Assembly (NCBI GenBank): GCA_017962105.1
Contig: JAGCVY010000004.1
Span: forward strand, 1 to 48,490
Origin: Lachnospiraceae bacterium
Lineage (GTDB): Bacteria > Bacillota > Clostridia > Lachnospirales > Lachnospiraceae
Reading direction: 5' to 3'
Length of the DNA: 48,490 nt
Made by a program: the position numbers and the translations under genes. Positions 7,786-15,720 of this stretch are shown here, one piece after another; the first letter of the stretch is position 1, and every line of letters starts with the position of its first letter. Under the pieces are notes generated by a model. That model did not search any database. It was not told the DNA's origin and worked only from the letters and a program-made list of their open reading frames with translations.

Positions 7786-9423
7786 CTATCGGAAGAACTG
7801 CCTGATATACCAGTTGATCTGATCCGTAGCTTCCTGTACGATGGCCTTCGCCTGCTCCTCCGTCATCGTCAGCAGAGGAACGAGGTCGCCCGTCAGTTCC
7901 ATCACGCCGCTCTTGGACTGCGACACGGAGAACTGGCCGTACAGAGTAAGAAATTTATCGTTCGTGCGGTTCGTGATCGTGAGATCGTTGATCCGCATAT
8001 CCCAGCTGTTTTTATAACTGCATTCCGCCGACAGATCGAGAGCGGCAACCGTCTTGCCCATCACTGTGGCGTTCGCATAAACCTTCAGGATCCCGCCGCC
8101 GATGTTGTACGTCGCGCGGCCGTTTAAGCCCACCTGCTCCATCCCCGGAGCGCGGAGGGAGATATCGAAATCTGTGCTGACGCGGGAACGGTCCGCCGTG
8201 ACGGTTTTCTTTGCGCTCAGCTCATACACTTCCCCGCCCACGTCGCCGTTAAGGGTGAGGAACAGCTTGTCCTGCGGGTCGTCGGTGCCCATGCAGCGCA
8301 GCTTCGTCGAAAAATTAGCCTGCTTTTCGCCGACGGTTCCGTTAACCTCCGCGGTCAGCTGTGCCAGCTCGCCTTCCTTGGTCACATACGCAAGCACCTT
8401 CACGCCGTTGCCGCCGTCCGTGTCCGGCGTAAGACGGAACGCATTCCGCACCGCCTCCGCAGTGCCCTGTCCGCCGATGGCCGCACCGATCCGCTCGGCG
8501 ATATCGTAAAATGTCTTCTCATCAACCTTGAGATCAAACACGTAGCACGGAACCTTCTCCGAACCGACCACCACGCGCTCGGTGAGTTCCTTGCCGTTCT
8601 CATCCTTGAGCTGCTCATAGCTCACGGCGTCCACCATGCGGTCCCACGCGGAATCCCCGCCGGGGTAGGCGGACACGATAGCGTCACGAACATTTTTCGC
8701 AATGGCAAGCCCCTGTGCGCCGTAGGCAAACCCGGCTTCACCGAGATTCTGCGCGGCCTTGCGGGTATCCTCCGAAAGCAGCGCCCACACCGGCGCGTCC
8801 TTCCATTGGTCCTTCACATCCTTAAGCGGAACCGAGATCACCTCTTTGATGATCTTCGGGGAGGCGAACCGCAGCTCGCCGTCCGCATAGCGCAGCTGCG
8901 CTATGGAAAGGCTCAGGGCGCTCACCGCAAACCGCGTGTCGAGGGAAACCGCATCCCCGTCGTAGGTGGTAATAAACGCAAGTCCCATTCCGCGGTAATC
9001 CAAAAGCTTCGGCGAATTGTCCGGATCCTTGATGTTGCCCTCTTCGTCTCTCTCCCCGAACCCGAGATCCGCAAGGGTCAGGTTCGTATTCTGGATCTGC
9101 AGCGCCAGCCCCACGTCGGTGGGCGTCTTCTTAAGGTACTCCGCCAGATCCTCCGCATGCATGGCCTTCATCATCGGCTCGCGGTATCCCAGGGCCTCCT
9201 CGAAGGCGTCGCGAAGCGCATCCCGGCACAGCTCCTCCGGGGTCTTGCGGTTCGCGGAGCGGTACAGAAAAACACCCAGCACAATAACGCAAATAAGCCC
9301 CGCGGGGATGAGCCACACCCACCACTGCAGGGCTTTCTTTTTCATCGGTTTTTCTTCGGTTGTCCAGACCACGTTCCCGTCACTGTCGAACGGCGGCCGG
9401 ACGAGTTTTCTGTTCTCAGTCAT
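7786..9423 (-). CDS. Membrane-anchored extracytoplasmic protein of the ABC operon
   Basis: A 545-aa protein. A short N-terminal cytoplasmic segment contains a basic KKKALQWW run, then one membrane helix (about residues 33-53, WLIPAGLICVIVLGVFLY). The remaining 490 residues should lie outside the membrane. The outside region is rich in beta-type repeats late in the sequence (from about residue 330: KVLAYVTKEGELAQLTAEV and similar strands), which suggests an extended beta structure. I do not recognise a characterised family. It sits between the ATPase (36 nt upstream) and the two permeases (10 nt downstream), so it probably works as an accessory or substrate-handling part of that exporter. The ribosome-binding site is weak (GGGGAAAGTGA). 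Confidence 0.7.
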   Translation of the reverse strand: MTENRKLVRPPFDSDGNVVWTTEEKPMKKKALQWWVWLIPAGLICVIVLGVFLYRSANRKTPEELCRDALRDAFEEALGYREPMMKAMHAEDLAEYLKKTPTDVGLALQIQNTNLTLADLGFGERDEEGNIKDPDNSPKLLDYRGMGLAFITTYDGDAVSLDTRFAVSALSLSIAQLRYADGELRFASPKIIKEVISVPLKDVKDQWKDAPVWALLSEDTRKAAQNLGEAGFAYGAQGLAIAKNVRDAIVSAYPGGDSAWDRMVDAVSYEQLKDENGKELTERVVVGSEKVPCYVFDLKVDEKTFYDIAERIGAAIGGQGTAEAVRNAFRLTPDTDGGNGVKVLAYVTKEGELAQLTAEVNGTVGEKQANFSTKLRCMGTDDPQDKLFLTLNGDVGGEVYELSAKKTVTADRSRVSTDFDISLRAPGMEQVGLNGRATYNIGGGILKVYANATVMGKTVAALDLSAECSYKNSWDMRINDLTITNRTNDKFLTLYGQFSVSQSKSGVMELTGDLVPLLTMTEEQAKAIVQEATDQINWYIRQFFR

Positions 9424-9459
9424 GGATTGTTCTGATCACTTTCCCCGTAAGCTCCCGCG

Positions 9460-10152
9460 TCAGTCGACAGGAATACTCTTCTTAAGTTCCGCCAGAAGGC
9501 CGTTGCCCCGCAGATGGTTGTCCACCTCGCGAAGGTATCCTTCCTGCATGACCATCAGCTTGTCCACCAGCTCCAAAGCCTCCTCGTCATGCGTTGTCAA
9601 AAGCACGATACCGCCGCGCCGCTTATGCTCCGCAAGGTAGTCTCGGATCTCCTCCTTGCAGATCAGATCCAGCGCCGCATCCGGCTCGTCCAAAATCAGT
9701 ACCGGCGGGTCGTTGGCCACCGCGCACCCGATGCTCAGGCGCTTCTTCATACCGCCCGACATTGCATCCACGCGGACATGCAAAAACTCCGGTATCCCGA
9801 GCATCGCGAGGGTTCCCCGCTCCAGCTCCTGCTCGATGTCATACCGGCTGTTGCAGTACCAAAGCTTCAGGTTGTCAAGGGCCGTGAGCTCCCCGATCAG
9901 CGGATTCTCCTGCGGCACATACCCGATCAGGCGCTCTCGCTCCGCCGGCTCCTTGAGCATGTCGTGCCCGAACGCCGTGAAGCTGCCTCCGTTGGCCCGC
10001 AGAGTGCCCGCCAGGATCTTGAGAAGCGTCGATTTGCCGCTGCCGTTGGCGCCCGCGATGCAGACGCACTCTCCCTGTTTCGCGGAAAATGACGCATCCC
10101 GCAGCACAACCTTCTTGCCGTACTGTTTCGTAATGTTCTTAACTTCTATCAT
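9460..10152 (-). CDS. ABC transporter ATP-binding protein
   Basis: A 230-aa nucleotide-binding subunit. Walker A GANGSGKST (34-42), Q-loop in GYVPQENPLIGELT (about 77-90), signature MSGGMKKR (131-138) and Walker B VLILDEPD (151-158) are all intact, as is a switch histidine in LLTTHDEEAL. It hydrolyses ATP to drive the two ABC-2 permeases encoded downstream. The start at 10152 is set by GAGGAA; the stop of the 34-aa peptide gene lies inside that ribosome-binding site, so the two are coupled. An alternative ATG at 10179 would overlap the small gene and lacks a Shine-Dalgarno sequence. Confidence 0.92.
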   Translation of the reverse strand: MIEVKNITKQYGKKVVLRDASFSAKQGECVCIAGANGSGKSTLLKILAGTLRANGGSFTAFGHDMLKEPAERERLIGYVPQENPLIGELTALDNLKLWYCNSRYDIEQELERGTLAMLGIPEFLHVRVDAMSGGMKKRLSIGCAVANDPPVLILDEPDAALDLICKEEIRDYLAEHKRRGGIVLLTTHDEEALELVDKLMVMQEGYLREVDNHLRGNGLLAELKKSIPVD

Positions 10153-10159
10153 CGTTTCC

Positions 10160-10264
10160 TCAACGGAAAATCGCTGCAAGCAGGCAGACTACCATCGCTG
10201 CCACCAGAACGATAGCAATGACGGTGACGATTCTTTTCTGGTTCTTCTTGCTGAAAAAGTTCAT
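10160..10264 (-). CDS. 34-aa single-pass membrane peptide leading the ABC operon
   Basis: A 34-codon gene starting MNFFSKKNQKRIVTVIAIV, with a basic N-terminus followed by one hydrophobic helix (about residues 12-31). The ATG at 10264 has a strong GGGAGGACAC ribosome-binding site, and translation continues directly into the ATPase gene (stop TGA overlaps the next Shine-Dalgarno). Similar lysine-rich one-helix peptides occur in many clostridial genomes with no assigned role. The helix with positive cytoplasmic tail predicts an N-in orientation. Either a regulatory small subunit of the exporter or an unrelated housekeeping micro-protein is possible. Confidence 0.65.
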   Translation of the reverse strand: MNFFSKKNQKRIVTVIAIVLVAAMVVCLLAAIFR

Positions 10265-10322
10265 GTGTCCTCCCTTTCGGCCGCCCTTCTCCGGGCGCCT
10301 GCGCATAGCGCGTATTTCCTGT

Positions 10323-10351
10323 ATTTTACCCAAAATCACTGCAGAAATCAA
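10323..10351 (-). promoter_or_regulatory. Sigma-A promoter of the ABC export operon
   Basis: On the minus strand, -35 TTGATT (10346-10351) and -10 TAAAAT (10323-10328) are separated by 17 bp. Transcription should begin near 10315, about 50 nt before the 34-aa gene. Confidence 0.65.
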
Positions 10352-10361
10352 GTGTTTCTGC
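10341..10361 (-). terminator. Hairpin after the GH13 gene, overlapping the ABC operon promoter
   Basis: GCAGAAA (10341-10347) pairs with TTTCTGC (10355-10361). It is 12 nt past the GH13 stop and is followed on the minus strand by AGTGATTTT. It covers the -35 box of the ABC operon promoter, so it could be a weak terminator or an operator. Confidence 0.35.
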
Positions 10362-10372
10362 GGGTGCCGGTC

Positions 10373-12439
10373 TTATCTCATGTTTTTCAAAATAGTACCG
10401 CCCGTGGCGGCAACCGTAAGCTTCAATATGCCGTTCTGTGACAGCACAATCTGCGAATCCACGCCGTAGCCGTCCGCGTAGCTGTGGATCAGTCGAACGA
10501 GTCGGGTCTCGTCGGTTACGCCGACGCGCCACACGGGAACGCTGACCTCGCGGTCCTCGGGGTTGTTGTTGACTACGGTGATGACGACCTCCGTCTCGTT
10601 CATCCGGGCAAATGCCAGGATGCCGGGCTCCTCGGTCAGCATCAGAAGCGAGCCGGTGCGGAGCGCAGGATAGGAACGGTGGATGCGGATCATTTCCCGA
10701 TGGAAGGAAAGCATCTCCATGTCCTCGTGGCCCCACGGGTAGGTGCGGCGGTCATCGGGATCGGTCCAGCCACACACGCCTGCTTCGTCGCCGTAGTAGA
10801 CGCAGGGTGCGCCCGGCCACGTCATCTGAATCATGACGGCCTCGCGCATCACGGCGGGGTTTACGCCCTCGTCCGCTGCCGAGGGGCCCGCGGTTCCGGT
10901 CCGGCCGACCTGGCGGTTGGTCCTTGTCAGAAAGCGCGAGTGGTCGTGGTTCGAGAGCTCGTTCATCGCAACCTGCAGCGACGCCGTCTGGAACCGCGCC
11001 ATGTTGCATCGCATGGCAAAATCAAACGCATTCTCGTTGCCCAGCATGTCCTCGCGGTACTCGTCACTGTGCTTCTCCATGCCGGTCAAAAACCAGCTGA
11101 CGGGCTCCATGAACGCGTCGTAGTTCATCACGGAATCCCACTCGTCCCCCGCAAGCCATGCCGACGGATCACCATAGTGCTCGGCCAGAATGAGGGCGTC
11201 GGGGTTCGCGGCCTTCACGTCCTTGCGGAACTCCTTCCAGAACTCATGGTTGTACTCCTCGCTGTGCCCGAGATCGGCGGCGACATCGAGACGCCATCCG
11301 TCCGCGCTGAAAGGGGCGCTGAGCCATTTGCGGGCGATTCGCATGATGTAGTTGCGAAGCTTCGGCGAAGCCTCGTAGTTGAGCTTCGGAAGCGTGGGAT
11401 GGCCCCACCAGCCGTCGTAGGTCTCCCTTCCATGCTCATCCTCGGAAAATGCGAAGAAGCTCCGATAAGGGCTGTCCTTGGCGTAAAATGCACCGTCGTC
11501 GAAGCCTTCCGCGTTGCGGTAAATCTCGTGGCGGTCCAGCCATTTGTTGAAGGAGCCGCAGTGGTTGAACACGCCGTCGATGATGACGCGCATGCCGCGC
11601 TTGTGCGCCTCGGAAACAAGCTGGGAAAAGAGTTCGTTGCTGGCCTCGAGGTTTTCCCTCGAGGTCACGCGGGTCACATAGCGGTCGGAGTGGGCATTGG
11701 CCGTATCCCCCTCGCACAGGCCCGTGGCCGCGTCCTTTATGATGACGCCGAAATGCGGATCGACGTGGTCGTAATCCTGAATGTCGTACTTGTGGCTCGA
11801 CGGCGAGACGAAGATCGGGTTTAAATACAGGACCTCAACGCCGAGCTTGCGCAGATAGTCGAGTTTCTTGATCACGCCCGCAAGGTCTCCGCCGTAAAAT
11901 TCCTGCACATCCTTGCGCTCCGGCGGACGGTTCCAGTCCGTCACGCGCTGGGAATAACGGTCGATATAGTAATATTCGCCGGTCTGCACATCGTTGGTCG
12001 GATCGCCGTTGCAGAAGCGGTCGACGAAAATCTGGTACATGACCGCGCCCTTCGCCCAGTTCGGCGTGTGGAATCCCGGCGTAATCCGGAAACACACCGT
12101 CTCGCGGTCCGCGAGCATCACACCGAGCCGGTCGTAGCGGAACACGCCGTGCTGCGTGGCCACCTCGAAGAAGTAGTGAAGCGGCTTGTCGATGAGCTCC
12201 ACCTCGGCCCGGTACCAGTCAAACCTGTCATCGCTCTGATAGCGCGCCATATCGATGCAGCGAGAGCGCTCCTTGATCACAATCGAAACGCGCCCCGCCT
12301 GATTCTTCCCGACGCGCAGCTTTATGGTCACGGTGTCATAGGGCTCCGGCTCGCAGGGCGAGCGGAACATCTCCGTCCCGTCCGAGAAGACGGCCTCCGG
12401 CTGAAACGGTTCTTTCACTTGTGACTCTGTCAAATCCAT
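10373..12439 (-). CDS. GH13 neopullulanase/cyclomaltodextrinase-type alpha-glucanase
   Basis: A 688-aa alpha-amylase-family enzyme without a signal peptide, so cytoplasmic. The N-terminal about 120 residues form a beta domain like CBM34. The (beta/alpha)8 barrel carries DGVFNHCG (288-295), GWRLDVAA with nucleophile D385, LILAEHYGD with acid/base E420, and LSNHDHSR with transition-state D499. A C-terminal beta domain starts near 600. This layout is typical of GH13_20 enzymes that hydrolyse cyclodextrins, pullulan or imported maltodextrins. The ATG at 12439 has no good ribosome-binding site; GAAGGAG lies about 30 nt upstream. It follows the DUF4143 ATPase by 43 nt with no clear promoter between. 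Confidence 0.9.
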   Translation of the reverse strand: MDLTESQVKEPFQPEAVFSDGTEMFRSPCEPEPYDTVTIKLRVGKNQAGRVSIVIKERSRCIDMARYQSDDRFDWYRAEVELIDKPLHYFFEVATQHGVFRYDRLGVMLADRETVCFRITPGFHTPNWAKGAVMYQIFVDRFCNGDPTNDVQTGEYYYIDRYSQRVTDWNRPPERKDVQEFYGGDLAGVIKKLDYLRKLGVEVLYLNPIFVSPSSHKYDIQDYDHVDPHFGVIIKDAATGLCEGDTANAHSDRYVTRVTSRENLEASNELFSQLVSEAHKRGMRVIIDGVFNHCGSFNKWLDRHEIYRNAEGFDDGAFYAKDSPYRSFFAFSEDEHGRETYDGWWGHPTLPKLNYEASPKLRNYIMRIARKWLSAPFSADGWRLDVAADLGHSEEYNHEFWKEFRKDVKAANPDALILAEHYGDPSAWLAGDEWDSVMNYDAFMEPVSWFLTGMEKHSDEYREDMLGNENAFDFAMRCNMARFQTASLQVAMNELSNHDHSRFLTRTNRQVGRTGTAGPSAADEGVNPAVMREAVMIQMTWPGAPCVYYGDEAGVCGWTDPDDRRTYPWGHEDMEMLSFHREMIRIHRSYPALRTGSLLMLTEEPGILAFARMNETEVVITVVNNNPEDREVSVPVWRVGVTDETRLVRLIHSYADGYGVDSQIVLSQNGILKLTVAATGGTILKNMR

Positions 12440-12482
12440 AACAATATACGGGACCGAGTTTCCCTTTTCTCCTTCAAAACAA

Positions 12483-13718
12483 TTACATCAGATCTTTATT
12501 CAGCAGAAAGTCGATAACGTTGACAACGAGAATTCCATCCTCCGTCATCCACGGTTTACCGCCATCCCTGACTATGATTATTTTCTTGAAACTGTCGCGA
12601 ATATGATTCATCGGCCGGCTTTCCTGAACGGTTTTTTCGTGTGTATCAAGATTGAGTGCTGATTGAATGTATATTCTCTCATACCCTTTGTTGCAGACAA
12701 AATCTACTTCGGTTTGAATCCTTCTGTCGTTCTCGCGGATTTCTACAACTCCGACATCAACAGTATACCCTCTGTACAAAAGTTCATTGTAAATTGCATT
12801 TTCCATCAGATGGTTTTCTTCCAGTTGTCGAAAGTTTAATTTGGCGTTGCGCAACCCTAAATCCGTAAAATAATATTTCTGTGGCGTGCCGATATATTTT
12901 TTCCCTTTGACATCATAGCGAAGCGCTTTTCTGACGATAAATGCGTCCTCCAGGCAGGAAAGGTATGCATTCACGGTATTAAGTGACAATTCCTTCTCTC
13001 CATTACTTCGGAAGGTTTCGTATATCTTTTTCGGGTTAGTAAGCGAACCGACTGCTGATGCAAGAAATTTCACCATCGATTCCATGATGTCGCTGCGCTT
13101 AATATGGTACCTGTTTACAATATCAACAAAATAGGTTTGTTCGAACAAATCCTTCAAAAACGATGATTTTTCACTGTCAGTCGTCTGCGCCAAAATGAGC
13201 GGGATTCCTCCATACATATAATACTCTCTCCACGCGTCGAGTCGGTCTCCTCCAACTGCCGTATAATATTCCGAGAACGACAGCGGGTTAACACGAATCT
13301 GGTCTCCTCTCCCGCGGAATTCCGTGATAATATCCGATGAAAGGAATCTGGAATTACTACCTGTCACATAGACGTCGAGGTTTTTTTCATAAAGGAATCC
13401 ATTCAAGACAAACTCGAATCCCTCAACCAATTGAATCTCATCCAGAATCAGGTAATATTGGCCATCGTCTTTCACAAAGGACCTGACATACCGGTCAAAT
13501 GCTTCAGCGTCGTGATGGTACCTGATATTCGAAGGGCGATCCAGTTCGATTTTAATCACATGATCTTCCGGAACCCCCTGATTCAACAAGTACCTCTTAA
13601 AAATCGGATCCAACAGATAGGACTTCCCGCACCTTCGAATGCCGGTGACAATCTTGATTAAGCCGTTATTTCTCTTTCCGATTAATTTGTCAAGATATTC
13701 GTCTCTTTGAATTTCCAT
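12483..13718 (-). CDS. DUF4143-family AAA ATPase
   Basis: A 411-aa protein of the widespread AAA_14/DUF4143 family. Walker A GIRRCGKS (26-33) and Walker B YYLILDEIQ (88-96) are intact, followed by a VTGSNS sensor segment and an RG(R)GDQIRVNPLSFSEY stretch typical of the family. The C-terminal half resembles a degenerate PD-(D/E)xK-like domain (EVDFVCNKG and IYIQSA near 340-357). The biological role is unknown; these genes are common in anaerobes and often behave as lone, mobile or defence-like cargo. It has its own strong promoter (13769-13796). Local codon use is AT-richer than the flanking genes, which fits acquisition. The Shine-Dalgarno GTGAGG is very close to the ATG. Confidence 0.9.
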   Translation of the reverse strand: MEIQRDEYLDKLIGKRNNGLIKIVTGIRRCGKSYLLDPIFKRYLLNQGVPEDHVIKIELDRPSNIRYHHDAEAFDRYVRSFVKDDGQYYLILDEIQLVEGFEFVLNGFLYEKNLDVYVTGSNSRFLSSDIITEFRGRGDQIRVNPLSFSEYYTAVGGDRLDAWREYYMYGGIPLILAQTTDSEKSSFLKDLFEQTYFVDIVNRYHIKRSDIMESMVKFLASAVGSLTNPKKIYETFRSNGEKELSLNTVNAYLSCLEDAFIVRKALRYDVKGKKYIGTPQKYYFTDLGLRNAKLNFRQLEENHLMENAIYNELLYRGYTVDVGVVEIRENDRRIQTEVDFVCNKGYERIYIQSALNLDTHEKTVQESRPMNHIRDSFKKIIIVRDGGKPWMTEDGILVVNVIDFLLNKDLM

Positions 13719-13768
13719 GCCTCACCAACCACATTTTTCGATCAATTCCAGCTCATTCGCTCATGTGT

Positions 13769-13796
13769 ATTATAACCCTTATTCCTCTCCTGTCAA
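13769..13796 (-). promoter_or_regulatory. Sigma-A promoter of the DUF4143 ATPase
   Basis: Minus-strand TTGACA (13791-13796) and TATAAT (13769-13774) with a 16-bp spacer, about 50 bp before the ATG at 13718. Confidence 0.75.
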
Positions 13797-13866
13797 TGTT
13801 TTCATTGAATTTTTTTGCCGTTTTGGCATATTTCTTTCACCGCTTGTGTGGTTTCTCCGGCAAAAC

Positions 13867-13895
13867 AAATTCCCCCGGATTCTTCGGGGGAATTT
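13867..13895 (-). terminator. Terminator after the Wzz-like gene pair
   Basis: Ten-base stem AAATTCCCCC (13867-13876) / GGGGGAATTT (13886-13895), 50 nt past the stop at 13945. The minus-strand tail is GTTTTG, so the T tract is short; A/T pairs at the base could supply it in both directions. Confidence 0.7.
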
Positions 13896-13944
13896 GCAAA
13901 GATAGGCGCTTTATTTCATATACATTCAAATCTGCACTGAAACG

Positions 13945-15720
13945 TCAGTCACTCTCTCCGTCCGGGGAGGCATCAACACGTTCCCCTCTCGAAGCTGTCT
14001 TTTCGCTGCCGGTCTTCTCATCCTTTGCGTTCGCACGGATGATCATGATCAGGCTCACGATGACCGCGAGTGCCATGAACGGACCGGTGCGCTTCACGCC
14101 GTTGCGGATGAAGGCCATCGAGATCACGCCCTGACGGGTGTAATTATAACTGCCGACTTCCATCGTGAGGTCGTTGATCTTCTCAGCGTTCCAATCCTCA
14201 AGCATCACCTTGAAATCATTGGTCACAGCGTCGCAGCGCGACACAAGTGCGCTGATTTCCTTCTCAAGGGACTCTCTCTGACCCGAGGAATTCGCTGCTG
14301 CCTTCGCGAGAGCTGCAAGAATCTGCTCATCGGTCCAGTTGGAAGGATCAATCTCGCCGGTACCCTGATCATCGCCGTCGCCCTTGCCGTCGGCCGGGTT
14401 GGTGCCGCTGCCGGTTCCGTTGCCGTTGCCATTTCCGTTGTCAGCACCGTTGCCGCTGCCGTCTCCGGCGTTGTTGTCATCCGTGCCGTTACCGTCGGCT
14501 GCATTGGCGCCGCTGTCTGTTCCGTTGGCGTCTGCGGAGCCATTTTCCGAAGCGGTATCGCCCTGGTTTGCATCGGGATCCGCCGTCTCATCGCGATTGG
14601 CAATGCCGTACTCCGGATTGCGGACGACATCCTCGTCCACGCCGCCGAGCAGATCCTGCAGTTTCAGAAGGATGTCCTCCTTGCGGGTGGAAAGCTTCGT
14701 GTTGCTGTCCGCGATTTCCTTGCGGGCCTCGATGAGGCTGTCATAGGTCTCCGAGGAGTTGCCGTCAATCTTCGTGAGCGCGTCCGCCGAGCTGATGTAG
14801 AGGATCTCGGACTTCTCGTATGCGGTGATCATCTCATCGATGAGCTTCATAACCTTGGACTGCGCATCCAGCTGATTATTCAGATTCTTAAGCTCGTAGC
14901 GGTACTGCGAGAGCAGGCGCTCCGGGTTCTTTGTAAGCGCGTTCAGCGTAAGCTTCGCGCTGATACGGCTGATATCGTTGTTGACAAGATTGTTCAAACG
15001 CACCGCGATGTCATTGAAGCCGGTGCCGTTGCTGCGGAACGAAGGCTCCTTGGTGTACAGCTCGGTGGCGTATTCCATCAGGATCTCAATCCGGCGCTCG
15101 ATAATCTCAAGCTGCTGCGTATAATCATACTCCGCAAGGTCAAAGGGCTCGCTCTCGGCGGGGCGTCCCATGACGCTGACCGTCGCAAAATACTCCTTGT
15201 ACGCCGCCATGATGTTCTTGAGAAGCTTTTCCATCTGCGGCTTCGTCATCTCCGAGGACGAAGCGTTGCTCATGGTGATGGTGAACTGCGTCGGATGGAA
15301 TTTGTCGACCGTGAGTTCACGATTGGCCGTAAAATTCAAGAGCGAATCATAGCTCATGGTCTGGTTCACGATATCCTTCGGATACCGGCCGGAGAGCGTG
15401 ATGCATTTGCGGAGCTCCTCCGCCGTGTACTTCGAATCCATCGCCGACGCCTTCAGCGCCTTCTCAAGCACTTCATCGGAAAGCAGCTCCGTCACGTCGA
15501 AGCGGTACCCGTTCGGCGCAATGCCGTCCGCCGCACCGTCGAAGGACATCTGCAGCGACACGGAAATCGTGTCCGCCGACTGTGATTTGAAAAATGTGAC
15601 AAACGAAACGATAATTCCGATCACCAGTGCCGCGCACAGAATGCCGATGATCCTGCGCCACAGTACCGGGAGGGATTTCTTATTGTCCGTCTTGGAGGTC
15701 TTTACACTGTTCTTACTCAT
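13945..15720 (-). CDS. Wzz-like polysaccharide co-polymerase with low-complexity insert
   Basis: A 591-aa inner-membrane protein with one helix near residues 20-45 (WRRIIGILCAALVIGIIVSF), a long extracytoplasmic region with helical coiled stretches, and a second helix near 550-570 (GPFMALAVIVSLIMII). This is the Wzz/chain-length-determinant plan, in which the outside domain regulates polysaccharide length with Wzy. A Gly/Asn/Asp-rich tract (about residues 375-455, built from codons such as GGC and AAC in runs) is inserted before the last helical segment. There is no cytoplasmic tyrosine kinase. The start overlaps the upstream paralogue stop by 4 nt. It lies downstream of the large glycan operon and the Fn3 protein. 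Confidence 0.72.
   Translation of the reverse strand: MSKNSVKTSKTDNKKSLPVLWRRIIGILCAALVIGIIVSFVTFFKSQSADTISVSLQMSFDGAADGIAPNGYRFDVTELLSDEVLEKALKASAMDSKYTAEELRKCITLSGRYPKDIVNQTMSYDSLLNFTANRELTVDKFHPTQFTITMSNASSSEMTKPQMEKLLKNIMAAYKEYFATVSVMGRPAESEPFDLAEYDYTQQLEIIERRIEILMEYATELYTKEPSFRSNGTGFNDIAVRLNNLVNNDISRISAKLTLNALTKNPERLLSQYRYELKNLNNQLDAQSKVMKLIDEMITAYEKSEILYISSADALTKIDGNSSETYDSLIEARKEIADSNTKLSTRKEDILLKLQDLLGGVDEDVVRNPEYGIANRDETADPDANQGDTASENGSADANGTDSGANAADGNGTDDNNAGDGSGNGADNGNGNGNGTGSGTNPADGKGDGDDQGTGEIDPSNWTDEQILAALAKAAANSSGQRESLEKEISALVSRCDAVTNDFKVMLEDWNAEKINDLTMEVGSYNYTRQGVISMAFIRNGVKRTGPFMALAVIVSLIMIIRANAKDEKTGSEKTASRGERVDASPDGESD

Noticed and set aside
10484-11824. 446-codon plus-strand open frame opposite the GH13 gene
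   Set aside because: Antisense shadow of an enzyme with all catalytic motifs; GC-rich third positions keep the opposite frame open.
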